Positions 1 through 12,612 of a DNA stretch of 64,000 nt are shown piece after piece. A program made the translations under genes and the position numbers. Location: the NCBI GenBank assembly GCA_949130485.1, contig OX422183.1, positions 11,692,543-11,756,542 of the forward strand, read 5' to 3'. Under the pieces are notes generated by a model. It saw only the letters and a program-made list of their open reading frames with translations. It made no database searches and was not told the origin of the DNA. Source of the stretch: Agelas oroides. Its lineage: Eukaryota; Porifera; Demospongiae; Agelasida; Agelasidae. Each line of letters begins with the position of its first letter. The stretch's first letter is position 1.

Positions 1-154
1 TGTGGGAGGATATGACAGGCAGAAGCTTCTGCACTTCTACAAAGAGAAATGTAGCGATAGAAACAGTTCACTATCAAGTCCTGGACTTGTGACAACAGGA
101 CACCAGTATATACATGCCAAAATAAAAGTAGTGAAGTTATGAACCTAGGATTAA

Positions 155-1170
155 GGTGGCAGCGGAAGTATCTCGGCGGAGGTTAGCGAAAACATAAACC
201 TGGGTTATACAGTCAGGACCAGTGTTACTCCTAGTTTCAGGGTTAGGGTTTGCTTTAGGGCAATCTTGCTTTGCCTAATTTTAAAAAAGGGTTTTAGTAG
301 CTTATTAATATATTCATAACCCAAAATTGCCACTCGATGGACGCATCTACATGCTCACTGTAGGTAGCGTCCTTAACCACCAATGTATCTCAAATCAGTC
401 TGTGCCAGCTTTGTTCAGAGCTACTCTCAAAGTCAGGCTAGACTCACACTACTCTTGGAATGGACAACTTTGAGGGCACCAAAATGAATGCACATTTCAA
501 AAAATTCACTGCTTGTCTACGGGAGGGGCTCATTCACGAGTGGAAGCAAGCATTACTAGCCCCACTTCTCCCCCTTATGTTGCTAAACAACTCACGGCTC
601 TGTTCCACACACAACCACTCTTTCAGCTTTCTTGTCCACTTCAGCGTAGTACCAACGATATATTGCGCAATCTAATTAAAGTGTCAGTAGCTGTGAGTAG
701 TGCGTAATGCCTGCTTGTGAAAGCAAGCTTGTGTCTTGAAGCAGCAGAAAGGCCACAGTGGCCAAGACTGTACTCATTGGGTAGGCCCAGGTCTTGCAAT
801 CGTATGCCAAGCCTAGTAGGTGAGCGTGGCCCGGAGCTTCGAGTGCCTGGCTGGGCTACAGCACTCTGCTAAACTCCTTCTTTCTTTCTTTTTTTTATTT
901 CATTTATTTTTTAAAGTTGATCTAAGCTTATCTTCAAAGTTCCGACCACTACATGAGGGGTTCCGCCAGGCCACATCTTAACTAATAATTATAAACTGAT
1001 TATTGGATGCCAATGCCGACAGGAAATGGGGAAAATCCCCAATTTTACGGACAGTGAACGGATGAAGACTCCCAAAACTGACTATTCGCTACAATTTTAA
1101 CAAGACAAAGAAGTCTATCAGCTTGGATTCCAGGTTTGTCAACCTTGAAAGTACAGGGTTCTCTGCCACC
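155..1170 (+). mobile_element. Non-autonomous TTAA-site DNA element, copy 1
   Basis: The element begins GGTGGCAG and ends CTGCCACC, and both sides carry TTAA (151-154 and 1,171-1,174). The paralogous R1 copy at 23,641-23,660 has the unfilled site, reading straight through a single TTAA, so both ends and the target duplication are fixed by comparison. A second copy lies inverted at 38,469-41,480. TTAA targeting is typical of piggyBac and Kolobok elements; no transposase is present here, so the superfamily stays open. The short reading frames at 460-707 lie inside the element and look incidental. Confidence 0.8.
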
Positions 1171-1287
1171 TTAAGCTATCCCAACTTTTTCGGTTGATAA
1201 TTAGCAACCAAGTAGGCTTGGTGTTATTTACTCTAAACAACAGTAGGACTCACTAATAACGATTTTTTGCTGAGAGAGCAAGAGCTT

Positions 1288-1354
1288 GGGATCCAGCTTG
1301 GACTCGAACCCAAGACCTTCTGAATACTAGTCAGAGCTAAGCCACTTGGACTCC
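1288..1354 (-). repeat. tRNA-like sequence (probable SINE head or tRNA relic)
   Basis: The minus strand carries an A-box-like block (TGGCTTAGCTC) and a good B box (GGTTCGAGTCC) at tRNA spacing. The terminal 7-mers GGAGTCC and GGATCCC pair at 6 of 7 positions counting one G-U. No clean anticodon arm is evident, so a functional tRNA is not claimed; a tRNA-derived SINE head is likelier. Confidence 0.45.
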
Positions 1355-1567
1355 TAATGGAGGAGTGGAAGACAAGCTACAAGTTACAGACTCATTTACG
1401 CCACTGGGCATACAGACTCATTTATGCCACTGCAGCTAACGATGAATGGACGCTGGCACTGCCTGGCAGTAGTATGCCCAGCTTCAGCTGTCAGTGGTGA
1501 AAACAAGTTGTGGAATTCATATAGGTAGACAACTGTCGTATGTGTCCTACACTAGCCATGACTACCA

Positions 1568-1875
1568 TTTCAGGACGTTTCACTCAGAACTTCATATTGT
1601 GCGGTTGATATTTGAGGGTGGTTCACTCAGAGCTTCAGATTGGGTGGCTGATATTTGAGGGGTGGTTCACTCAGAACTTCAGATTGTGTGGCTGATATTT
1701 GAGGGTGGTTCACTCAGAACTTCAGATTGTGTGGCTGATATTTGGGGGTGGTTCACTCAGAACTTCAGATTGTGTGGCTGATATTTGAGGGTGGTTCACT
1801 CAGAACTTCAGATTGTGTGGCTGATATTTGAGGGGTGGTTCACTCAGAACTTCATATTGTGCATCTCATATTTGA
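1568..1875. repeat. 43-44 bp tandem repeat, about 7 copies
   Basis: A unit containing GTGGTTCACTCAGAACTTC followed by TTGTGTGGCTGATATTTGAG repeats about seven times, with one- or two-base differences and a G-run that varies by one. It sits inside R1 copy 1 and is not seen at the matching place in R1 copy 2. Confidence 0.85.
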
Positions 1876-2085
1876 GGGTAGTGTCTGATCAACAGTAGTA
1901 ATATCCAATAAACCACCCTCTCTCATTTATACGCAAAGTAAAACATCACTATATCTATAAAGTTGTCTTACCTGTTGAGAAGAACATGCAGTTCCTGCAT
2001 TATGCAAGTGCCATGTCCAACACATGACCTTTCATCAGGCCTATCACATGATACGCATGAGAATGGGCACTCCTACAATACCGAA

Positions 2086-2636
2086 GTGCGTTTCAAAGCT
2101 CTAATTTGATTGGTTAGGTTAGGGTTTATTAGGGTTGGGTTAGGGTTAATTTAGGGTGTTGTTAGGGAAATTGCACATATGCGCATATAGTTGTATATGA
2201 TATATTGACCAATAGGGTTAGAGCTTTGAAACCAGCCGTATTTTTCTTTATTTCCGGTGGGAAGAGCGAGGGGGAGAGAAAAACACATCTGGACACTCTG
2301 GCCAGCTTTCCGTGAACATCCGCACTAATACCGTAATCTCTCAAAAATACGCCCATGGGCAATGAATTTAAGTGGCTCCTCAAAGAGGGTGCTCAAAGAG
2401 GGGGGTGGGTGTATTTTTGAGGGTTGTGATGTTTCTCTCGAAAATGCACCCATCTCACACGCAGCTAGTCTAGCCCTACTCATGTATGTATGCTGTGATT
2501 CTGCAATGCCTCTTTTGTCATGTAATTGCTTATGCAACAACAGCAAATGGTGTCTGCTTCATTTGTTAGTCCCTCCTCTTACACAGTACTGCTTCTTCAG
2601 TGCTTCTTGCTTGCCATAACAGCATGTACTACAGCA
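2086..2636. other. Gene-free stretch with degenerate TTAGGG-like run
   Basis: Positions 2,108-2,165 hold imperfect TTAGGG/TTAGGGTT words mixed with other spacings. The rest has no supported gene; overlapping short frames on both strands lack exon signals. Confidence 0.4.
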
Positions 2637-2903
2637 TAAATGGGTGGGTGTTCTTTCGGGAGAAAAGCACCCTTTGAAACAACTTCATTCAGTGGAGAAC
2701 CTTATGTGAGAGGTGGTGATGATGGAGTGTTAAATATTTCTCCCTTCAATAACACAGAAACCATCTCTAGTTACCTTGCTTTTACTACCTTCACTGAGGC
2801 CAGGTCTTCTTGTAGATATAAACATCATGAAAGCGACTTTGAGCTTTGCACAATGCACAATGGCAGTTTTCACCTGAATATCAGTCTAGCTACTACTATT
2901 TGA
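2637..2903 (+). CDS. Possible extracellular exon upstream of the FN3 gene
   Basis: The frame opens after a CTACAG acceptor-like site and encodes about 87 residues with several N-glycosylation sequons (NIS, NNT, NGS, NIS) and three cysteines. This resembles the ectodomain composition of the gene starting at 3,650. It ends in a TGA, with no clear donor in frame, so it may be a terminal, broken or non-coding piece. It is placed here only because of composition and neighbourhood. Confidence 0.25.
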
Positions 2904-3649
2904 AGCTAACAAATTTATCTATCCGCAGTTTAAGCAGCCAAAGCTGCCCTTACTTCAAGATAGCCCCGCCTCCAAACTGTATTTTTTAGCTCAAAAGTTA
3001 ATTGTACACAAAAACGTATGAAATAGGAACAACAATGTGCCCATTTTGCTGGCACTTTCCCACTTAATTGACATTAACACTTCATTCAGTTTTACATATA
3101 ATTATATCTATATTTTTAATTATATATACGAATCATTCCTATCTTGTTTCTATACTTTTTGCCATGCATGCCATCCCTGTATCCTTTTATTTATAAAAGT
3201 GAAGGTAAATTTGCTAAGTCCCATCTCTACATATTTGTTTACCGCATGCAAAAAAAAAGATGTAGGGATAGATCATCACATCATCCTTGTTCTTTTAGTA
3301 CTCTACTCTGTCCTAAGTTGAACCAACTTGTTGCATTCAATTGTTTCAACAGCAGTTTCTAGGCATGATGTCGTGTACTTCATGAACTTCAATGTTTCCG
3401 GCTCTTAAACTCACAATTTCATGTCTTTGAACTGTGCATTAGCATGTGACCATGTTGGGGCTTTCTGTGTTGGTCAAAATAATACCTATGCAATGAATGA
3501 CCCACAAACAATCCAACTACCCAGTTGCTGGTATACCAATGGGGTGAACGTATGGGGGAATTAATTTAATATATTCTTTCTATGTACACCAGGCAATGGG
3601 GTCAACATATGGAGGAATAAATTTAATATATCCTCTCTATATACACCAG
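2904..3649. other. Intron or intergenic stretch with repeat fragment
   Basis: Positions 3,155-3,270 hold a degenerate relative of the GATGTAGGGATGG inverted-repeat unit seen at 40,776-40,923. Otherwise no exon is supported. A duplicated block (3,539-3,575 and 3,598-3,640, sharing GGGTGAACGTATGG or close) precedes the first confident exon of the FN3 gene. Confidence 0.35.
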
Positions 3650-6358
3650 GTTCAAATTTTCTTCTTGCCTTTTGTGACATCAAATTTGTGGAAGCTTTCA
3701 TCGAGAATCCTACAATTCAGTTGCAGTGGAACCCTGTCAATACAAGTGCACCAGAGTGTCCAGACAATGCATGGTACAATGTGTCATACAGAAACTGCAA
3801 TGATATGACACTGCATTTAACAGAATGCACTGCAAATACATCCATTACGTTCCATTTGGATAAAGAAGAATTTGGGACAGAAAACTATGCTCTGTTTTCA
3901 GTGCAGGTAGAAGGAAGCAACTATCTCACCAGCAAAATGACAGTGAACCTCGAAAACAATACAGGTACAAGGGGTGAAACTTAAGTGATAGTCACGCATG
4001 GTAGCTAAGGCAGTATTAACTGCAGTAAGTGTAGTAGTGTTGTAAAGTATGCTTACTACAAGACTAACGTACTGTGACCCTAAAGCATGATGAAATATCA
4101 GAGCAGAGACAAGAGATAGAGGATGAGGCTGAACTGTATCTGGAGCAACCCAAGATTATCTTATGTAACTGCACCCCAAGTAAAATGAAAAATAGAGTGT
4201 GCTAAAGTGGCCAAGGCCTCATCAAGTGTTGTAACTACTGGTTGCAATTGCAATGTAGTTGGTAGTAAATTCCTGAATAAAAAGCAATTAACTATGGAAA
4301 CTAAGGAATGTGCTGAAGTCGAAGGTGTCGTAATTCTTGTCCCTTTTATACAGTTGCAGTCATATGGCTTTTTGCACTGACTTTAGTTTTGCCTGCATCT
4401 TATTATGTCAACTAAAAACAGATGCCAAGATGCTTGCAATAACCTACTGTAGGGGGAGCTTTACCTCTGCTATTGGATTGTAACAATGTTACAAAAATAT
4501 TAGTCTACAAAATAATTTTTCAGAAGCTATCTTTGAGGCAGTATATTTGCCAATATTTTGACTAGATGCTCATCATAAGAGCAAATATTTAGTTAACAGC
4601 TCAACTTTCTTAATAGTAAATGTTGTATGTAATAATGAATATTGATACAAATTAGTATACAAGTACCTGATGCATAGATATACTTTTCCATTCACAGAGC
4701 TCATCATTGCTGTACCAGGTGCAGTGATTCAGATTCAAGCCGAAGGCACTGTTTGTAACACATTGGGTGAATTTTGTATTGCTCCTGGAGGATCAAATTC
4801 ACAGTGTTACAGATTGCGAAGTGACAAGAGCATACTGGAAGGCATGAACTACACTTACACTGAATGCAGCAATTCCCTACTCTGTCTACAAACGACAGTA
4901 ACATCAACAATGAACGAAACTCTTTATACTGCTTTTTGTTATGGTTCACGCTGTGGATTTGATGCAATTCATTAGTAGCAGCAACATCAAAACTCATAGT
5001 GGCAAGTAAGTAAAAAAGAAAGTATGCACATTGTGTCACTATATATCTCAAATATGAAGACAGGAGTGGAATGCTTAAAAGTTTGAAGTGACTACACAAA
5101 TGTTTCCAACACATGAATATTGTGATTATCGTTGCATATCAAATGAAACTCCCCTCAATGCCTAAGCTGGGTACAGAAGAGTATTAGCTATTCATAGATA
5201 GCTAAATTATTAGTAGCTTATTTTTGTCTTGCCATTACTGCAGCTCCACCAAGTCAACCGGAAAAACCTTGCCTCTATTTCAATGGAACACACATCATCC
5301 TGTGTGTGGAAGAACTTCCATTTTCACACCTTCCCATCACTGCATGGACCATCCAAGTCACAAGCACATGCAATAAAACAAACATAATAAATACAGACCT
5401 GTGTGAGCTAATACCTGTCAGTGATATTGTGAACATAACTGATCATTGCCAACCAGTTAACTTCAGCATCACTGCTCATAGTGATGCTGGGGCAAGTGAA
5501 CCCAGCCCTACAGTGACAGTGAATGGTAGGTACTGAAAAAAAAATCTTAATTGTTATACATTTCCATGAATGATCATTTATCTTCATTATAATTATAGGT
5601 GACAGAGATTTCTGCTTATGTGTCGGTAAGCACAATGTACCTCCATTTTAAGTATTAAGTTTCATTAGTGTATATTTATCCATACAGCTAAATCTTCAGC
5701 AGAAAACATAACAGGAGTTGCACACTACATCAATCAAAGTGAATCTTCAGTCAGGTTTAAAATTTTGCAACCGACTAACCCACTACCGCTGAGTCTGAGT
5801 ATCAACTTCTGCAATGGTTCAGTTGGCATTACAATTAAATCTGCTAGTGGACAAAACAATACCATTCAACAAATGTGGGACAAGAGTTCATGTGACTTTG
5901 AGAATGGTCAAGCAGAGATCAGTGTAGGCATTGATGACTTTCCTGAGCCCACAGCTGGAGAGAACTACACAGTTATATTCAACATTTCATTTAACTTTGA
6001 TGGAGTTGTTGATCTTTGCCATCTGGAACTGGAAGTTCCTAACATTATGATATCTGACCAGGGTGAGTAGAACCTGTACCATAGTATACAAGTAATGTGG
6101 GAAGCTCAGTCTAGTTGGTTTCACAACTTGGATTGCCTGTTAGTTACCTACTAATAGTGAATGTAAGTGTGGTGCATGGTAAATAGGAGTGTGTATTTAA
6201 TGATGACACATTTTATGTATTTTCTTTCAGGTTTTGACCACAACGTAAGGCTTTTGGGATTGCTTGTCCCTGGTATCATCATCATTTATGTCAGCATAGT
6301 TTGCCCGATCGGCATTTGGTATCTGAGAAGGCAGGAAGGAAGGGTGGAACCAAACTGA
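3650..6358 (+). CDS. FN3-repeat type I membrane protein (5' end not identified)
   Basis: Six exons join by phase-1 splices: 3,650-3,964, 4,698-5,005, 5,244-5,525, 5,599-5,625, 5,688-6,062 and 6,231-6,358. The first four large exons each encode roughly one beta-sandwich of fibronectin-III type, rich in N-glycosylation sites and cysteines; exon 5,244-5,525 ends with the FN3-like AHSDAGASEPSPTVTV. The last exon holds a transmembrane helix (LLVPGIIIIYVSIV region) and a ten-residue basic tail, RRQEGRVEPN, then TGA. Exon 5,599-5,625 is a 27-nt microexon that keeps phase. One base seems missing near 4,970: the frame closes with TAGTAG, yet restoring a single A in the GCAATTC stretch opens the rest of the exon and gives the correct splice phase. 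The likely role is a cell-surface adhesion or receptor-like protein with no signalling domain. No signal peptide exon was found, so the gene is incomplete at its 5' end. Confidence 0.65.
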
Positions 6359-7458
6359 TAAATGAACCCACCAAATAGCAGGCTCAGAAGGAAAAGTTTA
6401 AAACTTTTTAGTTTTGTAGTTTTTTTATAAATTCCTTTTTTTTTGTACTCAGGTGTAGTGATCTCCAAATTAAATTTGAGAAAGGAGCCTTGACAGGAAC
6501 AGCTACAATATCATGATTTTATTATAATTTGTATTGATATAAGAAGACAGAAAGGCAGAGACAATTTCTACTATGAGTTAACTTACCATTCAAGTACTGC
6601 TTTGATTCTGAGTGCAATGATTAAACAGTATGTCAACTCATAGCAGAACTTCTTCTCGCCTTTCTGTATAACTAATATTTTAAACTTAACCCTGCTTTAA
6701 CTGGAGTTCACTGTCACTGACTCAGCTCATGCAGGGATACACATTGCATGCAAGGCACATGCTACATAATTATGTTGTAACAAACTTTTACATAATTTTA
6801 TGTAAGTACATCCAACAGGATACGTAGTTGACAAGAATTTCCCAGTGATTGATCATTGGCATGCAGTAGGGTCACAGCTGGAACTACTAAAGGACCAGCA
6901 ACATGGGGTGCACGTGGAAACTGTGGTTCCTGATCAAAAAGTGAATCAGAGCCAACTAGACCTGTCACGCTGTGGATGGTCTCCCCTCAAAAAGGGCCTG
7001 CCCAGACCATCCTTGGCAGAATAACTGGTCCCACCAGACGTAATATTGCAGCCGTACCTGGTCCCCCTCTTCTGCAGATGATCCCAATCAAGCCAAACTA
7101 TCTCTCACCCTCCGGAAAGAGGGTGAGAGATGGTAAACCAAATGCTTATAAAGGGGGGCCCCAGGTTCATGCTGGGGGCCCATGTTACTGGGAGATTAGA
7201 GCAGGGGGGCCCCAATCTCAAGGGGACCCCAATTTATGACAACAGGGGGAAATTGGTCCGGTGTCACAAAAAAAATCAGCACCCCTAATTTTTGGCACCT
7301 CCGTTCCAATAATCCTAGGATATGTTGCACCCCCATTCCAATTTTCCTAGGATTACATGACTCCAACTTTGACTTCCCCCATGCAGAAAATTGGCATCCC
7401 TAAGTGTCTCGATGTCTCTAGCTTAGGATAAAAGCTGTGGTATCAAGAACAATGAGTA
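6359..7458. other. 3' flank and gene-free stretch with short palindromes
   Basis: No exon is supported. 7,088-7,130 contains a perfect hairpin (CTCTCACCCTC and its complement). 7,150-7,240 is a run of GGGGGGCCCC-type palindromic words. The small plus-strand frame across 6,976-7,239 is a by-product of this skewed sequence. Confidence 0.4.
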
Positions 7459-7930
7459 CACTGTAAAAAATTGGAGGTTAATTTAACCCAGAAAAGGTCA
7501 TCTCAGTTGCAGTCTGGATTCATCATTCAGTTTAAAATGGGTTACCTCAGTTGCAGGATCTATACCACCTCCCACTTTTACCACAGTGTAGGGTTACAGT
7601 GTTTGTGTACTCAAAGTTCCAATATGGCATGAATACTCGCATAAAAGCACGTAAATACTGCCCAAAGGTTAGCCAATAGTGCATGAATATTTTTCAGAGT
7701 CAATCCAATACTACATGAATATAGTGAGAGTTCCGCCCCCTTTTGGCACAAACATGCAATAACAAATTGAATTTCATTTGCAACCGAATTCATTATAAAC
7801 CTCCACTGGACAAGGGGTATAACCCTAAACCCTGGCAAAAGGAGGTGGGCCACTGCCTGGACCTAGATGAATCAGACTGCAACTGAGATGACCTTTTCTG
7901 GGTTAAATCAACCTCCAATTTTTTACAGTG
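7459..7930. mobile_element. MITE with CACTG...CAGTG ends (CACTA/EnSpm-like)
   Basis: Inverted terminal repeats of about 75 bp start CACTGTAAAAAATTGGAGG and end with the complement, ACAGTG. The flanks are TA on both sides. CACTG termini with a 2-3 bp duplication fit the EnSpm/CACTA superfamily; no transposase is encoded. Confidence 0.75.
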
Positions 7931-8412
7931 TACCATTACTCACAGGAAAGGATGGAACTACCCGCCAAACAACCTGCTGAGCCGACTCGGAAATTGAGAC
8001 AGAGAGCGATGGAGAAACAGAGGAGGAGTGCCTGTATGATGAAACTCTGCAAAACCTCATGCAAGAAAGGTGCCTCAAAGGAGTGACATGGGGCCAGCAG
8101 GAAACCATGAAGTGAGAGACAGAACATAAGCCTGAGTCCCTGGACAATATGGTTGAATTTGAGACATGTTTTCAGTTTCCTTATGTTAAATTGGATCATA
8201 CGTAGTATTCGAATAATTACAGTATATTGAATTACGGTATATTGAATGCTTGTACTTGTCTCGGGCCTTAGCCGCCCATCCAGTTTGTCCGGTTTCAACC
8301 GGACCACTTTTTTCCCTCGGTATAGTCTAAGTTCACCCGGTTTGAAACGGTTTCCGGTTACGTCACCTTAATAACTATTCATAATCCGTCGCGCTGCTGT
8401 AAGTTAAATACA
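7931..8412. other. Gene-free stretch with R1-end fragment
   Basis: Around 8,283-8,312 lies CCGGTTTCAACCGGACCAC, identical to the subterminal part of R1 at 22,757-22,775, so this is a truncated R1 end. Nothing else is recognised. Confidence 0.4.
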
Positions 8413-10378
8413 CTAGGGGAATGCAGTGCATTGTGGGGCGAGCGTGAGGGAGTTGTATGGTGCATTAGCGTTCCATATACACTAACTTTTCCCACTTGCA
8501 TACATCTCACGTAACAACAGTCTCATTCCCAGGTCTTCCCTCATCCTTAACTTGCAACTCTCCAAGCCGCCTCCAAATGCTTTGAGACCTTGTTGCATGC
8601 AGCAGTAGCTACCATTTCACAGTAATGACACAGAGTGTGTACAATGAACAAAAGATTAGCACATACCCAAGTTATATTGCTCCACAAACACCGGCATACA
8701 TTTGATATCCTAGCCTCTTCGGTTCAACATCTTGGTATGAACAAGTATATATTCCATTGGTTTCCTGTTACTCCAACTTATTCTCATCTTGGTACTGTCT
8801 ACCTCAAGTCATGGTCTATTTACTGAGCACATACAGCTGTGGAACCAGGGTTCTCTCAACTATGGGATATGGAGTCAGGCCTTTTTTGGTGCAGACTATA
8901 TTGTCACCCCTTTTCCTGAGCACAATTACTGGAGTTGTGGTATGGGGTTTCAGAAGCTCTTCTCTAGTTGTTGCTCAGTGAGGGTTATTTGATCGAGTCA
9001 CGCAGACCTCTCTGGTTCGGGTTTTCACAAGCTACTCGCTGTGTCTTACACTGAGCACTCCCAGTTGGCGGCAGTTTCATGCAGGACGTTAATAATCAGT
9101 CTCCATCTTGCTAGTCGTGCCTCCCTTTCCTCACTGTTTTCAAGTCCCTGTTGCGTTGGTTCCCACTGTTCAGCCTTTCTGTCCTGCTAGCATTTGGAGG
9201 CAGCCTGGAGAGTTGCAAGGGTGAGAGTTCAACAGTAAAAAGAAGTATAAGTTGGTTTCACATTTTGGCACTGTCTTCTCATTGAGCACATACAGCTGTG
9301 GATCCGGAATCAGGATTCTCTCAGCTATGGAGTATGCATGGAGCCTGGTCTTTTTTTTGATGCAGTCTATATAATTTGTCAGCCCGAGCACAATTACTGG
9401 AGTTGTGGTATGGAGTTTCAGAAGCTCTTCTCTAGCTGTTGCTCAGCGAGGGTTATTTGATCGAGTCACGCAGGCCTCTGTGATTCGAATTCTCACCAGC
9501 TGATCGCTCTGTATAAGTGAGCACTCCCCGTTGGCGGCAGAGTCACGAAGCACGCCGTCAATAATCAGTCTCGGTCTCGTTAGTAGTGCCTCCCTTTCCT
9601 CACCGTTTTCAAGTCCCTGTTGCGTTGGTTCCCACTGTTTAGCCTTTCTATCCTGCTAGTCTTGTCTCTTGAGCAAGGTGTGGCTTAGCCTCGTACCCAG
9701 GCTCTTGGTGGGCGGGGAGAGAAAGAGCCTGGTATCCACTGTTTGCGCATGCGCTTAATTTCCCAGAAATCTTGGGAAATCGGGAACTATCGTGTTATAT
9801 CCGTACAACCGTGACGTCATAACGTATACTTACCGCTACACCGTCCGCACATTTTCTGACCAACGATGGAGTTCTTTCGATCGTTCGTTCTCCAGCGCCC
9901 TCCAACGACTAGGTACTTCTGATATGTGTCTCATGACAGTACAGGTAGCTTCCATTCTGGACGCTTGCTGGGGAAATACGGGTAAGTCTGTGTGATACGA
10001 AGTGTTACCGTTTGTCATAGACTGTAAGTTAGCAAAAACTGATAGCAAATCAGGGCGGTGTAGCGCTAGTTGTAGTGTAGTTGTTTCGCTCTACGCTGAG
10101 CGGTACTATACTAGTATACTTGTTAAATACGTCACACTATCAATCACGTGGATGCATATTACGCGTTCCCCTCCCACTATTGCTTGAACACGTGTTCAGA
10201 AGTGGATAATTACGCGCATGCGCGAACAGTAGATACCAGGCTCTTCTTTTCCCCGCCCACCAAGAGCCTGGGTACGAGGCTAGATGTGGCTATGTGCAAT
10301 GTGGAAATATTGCATCGCGCACAAATAGGGCAGAATGCATATACGGAATACGCGCGTACCATATAAACAGATTAAGGT
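8413..10378 (+). repeat. Long interspersed repeat R2, copy A (with internal duplication)
   Basis: It begins AGGGGAATGCAGTGCATTG and matches copy B at 10,880 onward. It contains internal direct repeats: the block around GAAGCTCTTCTCTAG...CTCA occurs at about 8,950 and 9,418, and once in copy B at 11,632. The 3' part (10,292-10,360, GGAAATATTGCATCGCGCAC) is shared with 19,145-19,213. Copy A is opened by a MITE at 9,686-10,282, copy B by TnX. No protein family is recognised. Confidence 0.65.
9686..10282. mobile_element. Hairpin MITE, TAGCCTCGT family, 9-bp TSD
   Basis: The ends are TAGCCTCGTACCCAGGCTC and its complement, extended by CTTGGTGGGCGGGG and its complement. The flanks are GGTGTGGCT (9,677-9,685) and GATGTGGCT (10,283-10,291), 8 of 9 matching. 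The short frames inside have no recognised product. Confidence 0.8.
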
Positions 10379-10876
10379 GGCGGGATAGTCCCGGTGGGCG
10401 TGGTTTATGAAATATAAAATTTTTCGTACAGAATTTATCCCAGCACAACAAAACCTACTGAATATGAAGCAGGGAGGGTAATGAATGTGTACAGGAAAAG
10501 CCGTGGAAATAGCTCACTTTGTAGCCACAGTAAGCACACGAGTGTCCCTGCAGACTATTAACCAAATATCTACAGTACGAAGTTCGCTAGCGACTTGATC
10601 TCGCTGTTGGAGATGCGCATTAATAAACTCTAGGGCGGCTCGAAACGTTTTTGCCGCTACGGTAAATGGTACTCGAAATAGAAAGTTTTAAATGAGAAAA
10701 ATTTACTGTCTTATCAAATTTCCTTGAAACAACGGGACGTAACATTGCAACAGAAGGCGATATCGCAAAAACTGCTTCGAGTCGCCCTTCGCAAGGTATT
10801 TGTGCGTAGTTTCACTGTCTTCGCTAGTTGTAAATCAATCTCCACGACTTTATTTTTGGTTACAAAAAGTTCGATA
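10379..10876. other. Gene-free stretch between R2 copies
   Basis: Mixed sequence with no exon signals that I can support. The two overlapping antisense frames at 10,714-10,923 carry no recognisable motif. Confidence 0.3.
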
Positions 10877-11881
10877 ACTAGGGGAATGCAGTGCATTGTG
10901 GGGCGAGCGTGAGGGAGTTGCATGGTGCATTAGCGTTTCATAGCACTACCTTTTCCCACTTGCATACATCTCACCATAGGTAATAGAGATGTCTCTATTA
11001 TCTATGGTCTCACATAACAATAGTCTCATTCCCAGGTCTTCCCCACCAACTGTAGCCTGTAAAACTGGAGGCAGAAAATGCCTGGGGAAGAGGCTAGGGT
11101 ATCAAATGTATGTCAGTGTTCAAAGGAACAATAATTTGGGTATGGGCTCATCTTGGGTTCGTTGTACACACTCTGTGTCGTTACTGTTGCTCAATGCTCA
11201 TTTGCTCGAGACGGGCCTCTCTCTGATCCGGAGTCTCATGGGTCAGTCTCATCTGTTGCGCAAAGCTCATTTGCTGGAGACGACTCGTTCTCTGGTCTGG
11301 TGTACACACTCTGTGTCGTTACAGTGGGGTAGTAGCTACAGCTGTAGGCAACAAATTTAGTCTCCAAGCAATTGGCCTGAAGAGTTGCAAGTCAAGGGTG
11401 AGGGTTCAACAGCTTAGTACGAACAAGTATATTCCATTGGTTTCCTGTGACTCCACATTTCGGCACTGTCTCCTCAAGTGCATGTCTATATAGTGGATAT
11501 TTGCTGAGCCCATAGAGCTGTGGAATCAGGATTCTCTCAGCTATGGAGTATGGAGCCAGGTCTTTTTTGATGTAGTCTATATTGTCAGCTCATTTCCTGA
11601 GCACAATTACTGGAGTTGTCGTATGGAGTTCCACAAGCTCTTCTCTAGCTGTTGCTCATATTTGATCGAGTCACGCAGGCCTCTGTGATTCGAATTCTCA
11701 CAAGCTGATCGCTCTGTACACTGAGCACTCCCCGCTTGTGGCAGAGTCACGAAGCACGCCGTCAATAATCAGTCTCGGTCTCGCTAGTAGTGCCACCCTT
11801 TCCTCACTGTTTTCAAATCCCTGTTGCGTTGACTCCCACTGTTCAGCCTTTCTAGTCCTGTCTCTTGAGCAAGCAGTATTA
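10877..11881 (+). repeat. Interspersed repeat R2, copy B, 5' part (target of TnX)
   Basis: It matches copy A from its first base (AGGGGAATGCAGTGCATTG at 10,880) up to TCTCTTGAGCAAG, next to the TnX insertion. The remainder of copy B resumes after TnX at 19,132-19,213. A small hairpin, GAGATGTCTCTATTATCTATGG against its own reverse, lies near 10,975-11,005. Confidence 0.65.
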
Positions 11882-12612
11882 TGCGGCTATCAATGTTTTG
11901 CCCCACCCCCCCCCTGTGCGGGAAATGGGTGGGGCTTATATGGGAATTTGCCATGTAAACCCCGCCCCGGGGGTGGGGAATTTGTTGTTAACTGGGGATT
12001 TGATGTGCGCATGCTCAGTTTTATTAAATGTGAGGCCAGGCAGACGTGATCGTTCGGTGAGTCGATTCGTACGTGAGTATACGCTGTTTAACCGAACATG
12101 GAGAAGGTGGTCTTGGTGTGTCTACAAAGCCGAACGAGAGAAGTTCGATTTTCTCCGAGTGATGATGCAGATGACTTGACGGTATTGGAAAAAGCAATAC
12201 GCGAGGTGTTTTCTGACTTGAGCGTTCTTCAAGCCTACCAATTCGTTATTCAGGTACACTACATTGTTTTTCATAGTGACTGTGCATGTGTATGTACATC
12301 ATAGCTGTTTTTAGAGTGTTGCGTGTCTATGCACGTTTTGTAAATTGATATTTAATTAGATTTGAATTAAATATCTGTGGGAAGCCTGTGAAAGGCTATG
12401 TTTCTCTGTGCAGGTGAAAAGTGAGAAATGGGGGGGGGGATGTTTGTTGACTTGCTGCCAGGTAGTGAGGTGGAGACGCAGTCCATTGTCAAGGTCCATC
12501 TAGAGGAACCTTCTGAGCCAATGGTAAAACATGTGTGAATTGTTTGTGCTATATATCAAATGGAAAGAATGTAACTGAAAATTGAATTAGCATTTTAACA
12601 TAAAAGCTTTAA

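Larger units (their letters stand above)
1..2085 (+). mobile_element. Interspersed repeat R1, copy 1 (interrupted fragment)
   Basis: The first 150 bases match 23,500-23,645 closely and in the same orientation (shared blocks around GACAGGCAG and CTGGACTTGTGA). The stretch 1,900-2,085 matches 24,165-24,375. The two pieces are therefore one repeat copy, opened by a TTAA element at 155-1,170 and by the tandem array at 1,568-1,875. The 5' end lies outside the window. No coding potential is recognised. The full-length copy at 22,728-24,654 gives the family its boundaries. Confidence 0.7.

Noticed and set aside
1288-1354. Functional tRNA gene
   Set aside because: A and B boxes are present but no sound anticodon arm, and it lies among repeats, so it is listed only as tRNA-like.
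2108-2165. Possible interstitial telomere (TTAGGG)
   Set aside because: The words are irregular and few; simple TTAGGG-like drift in a repeat explains it.
4704-5114. 136-codon minus-strand frame
   Set aside because: It lies opposite a supported FN3 exon and has no motif; it is a shadow frame.
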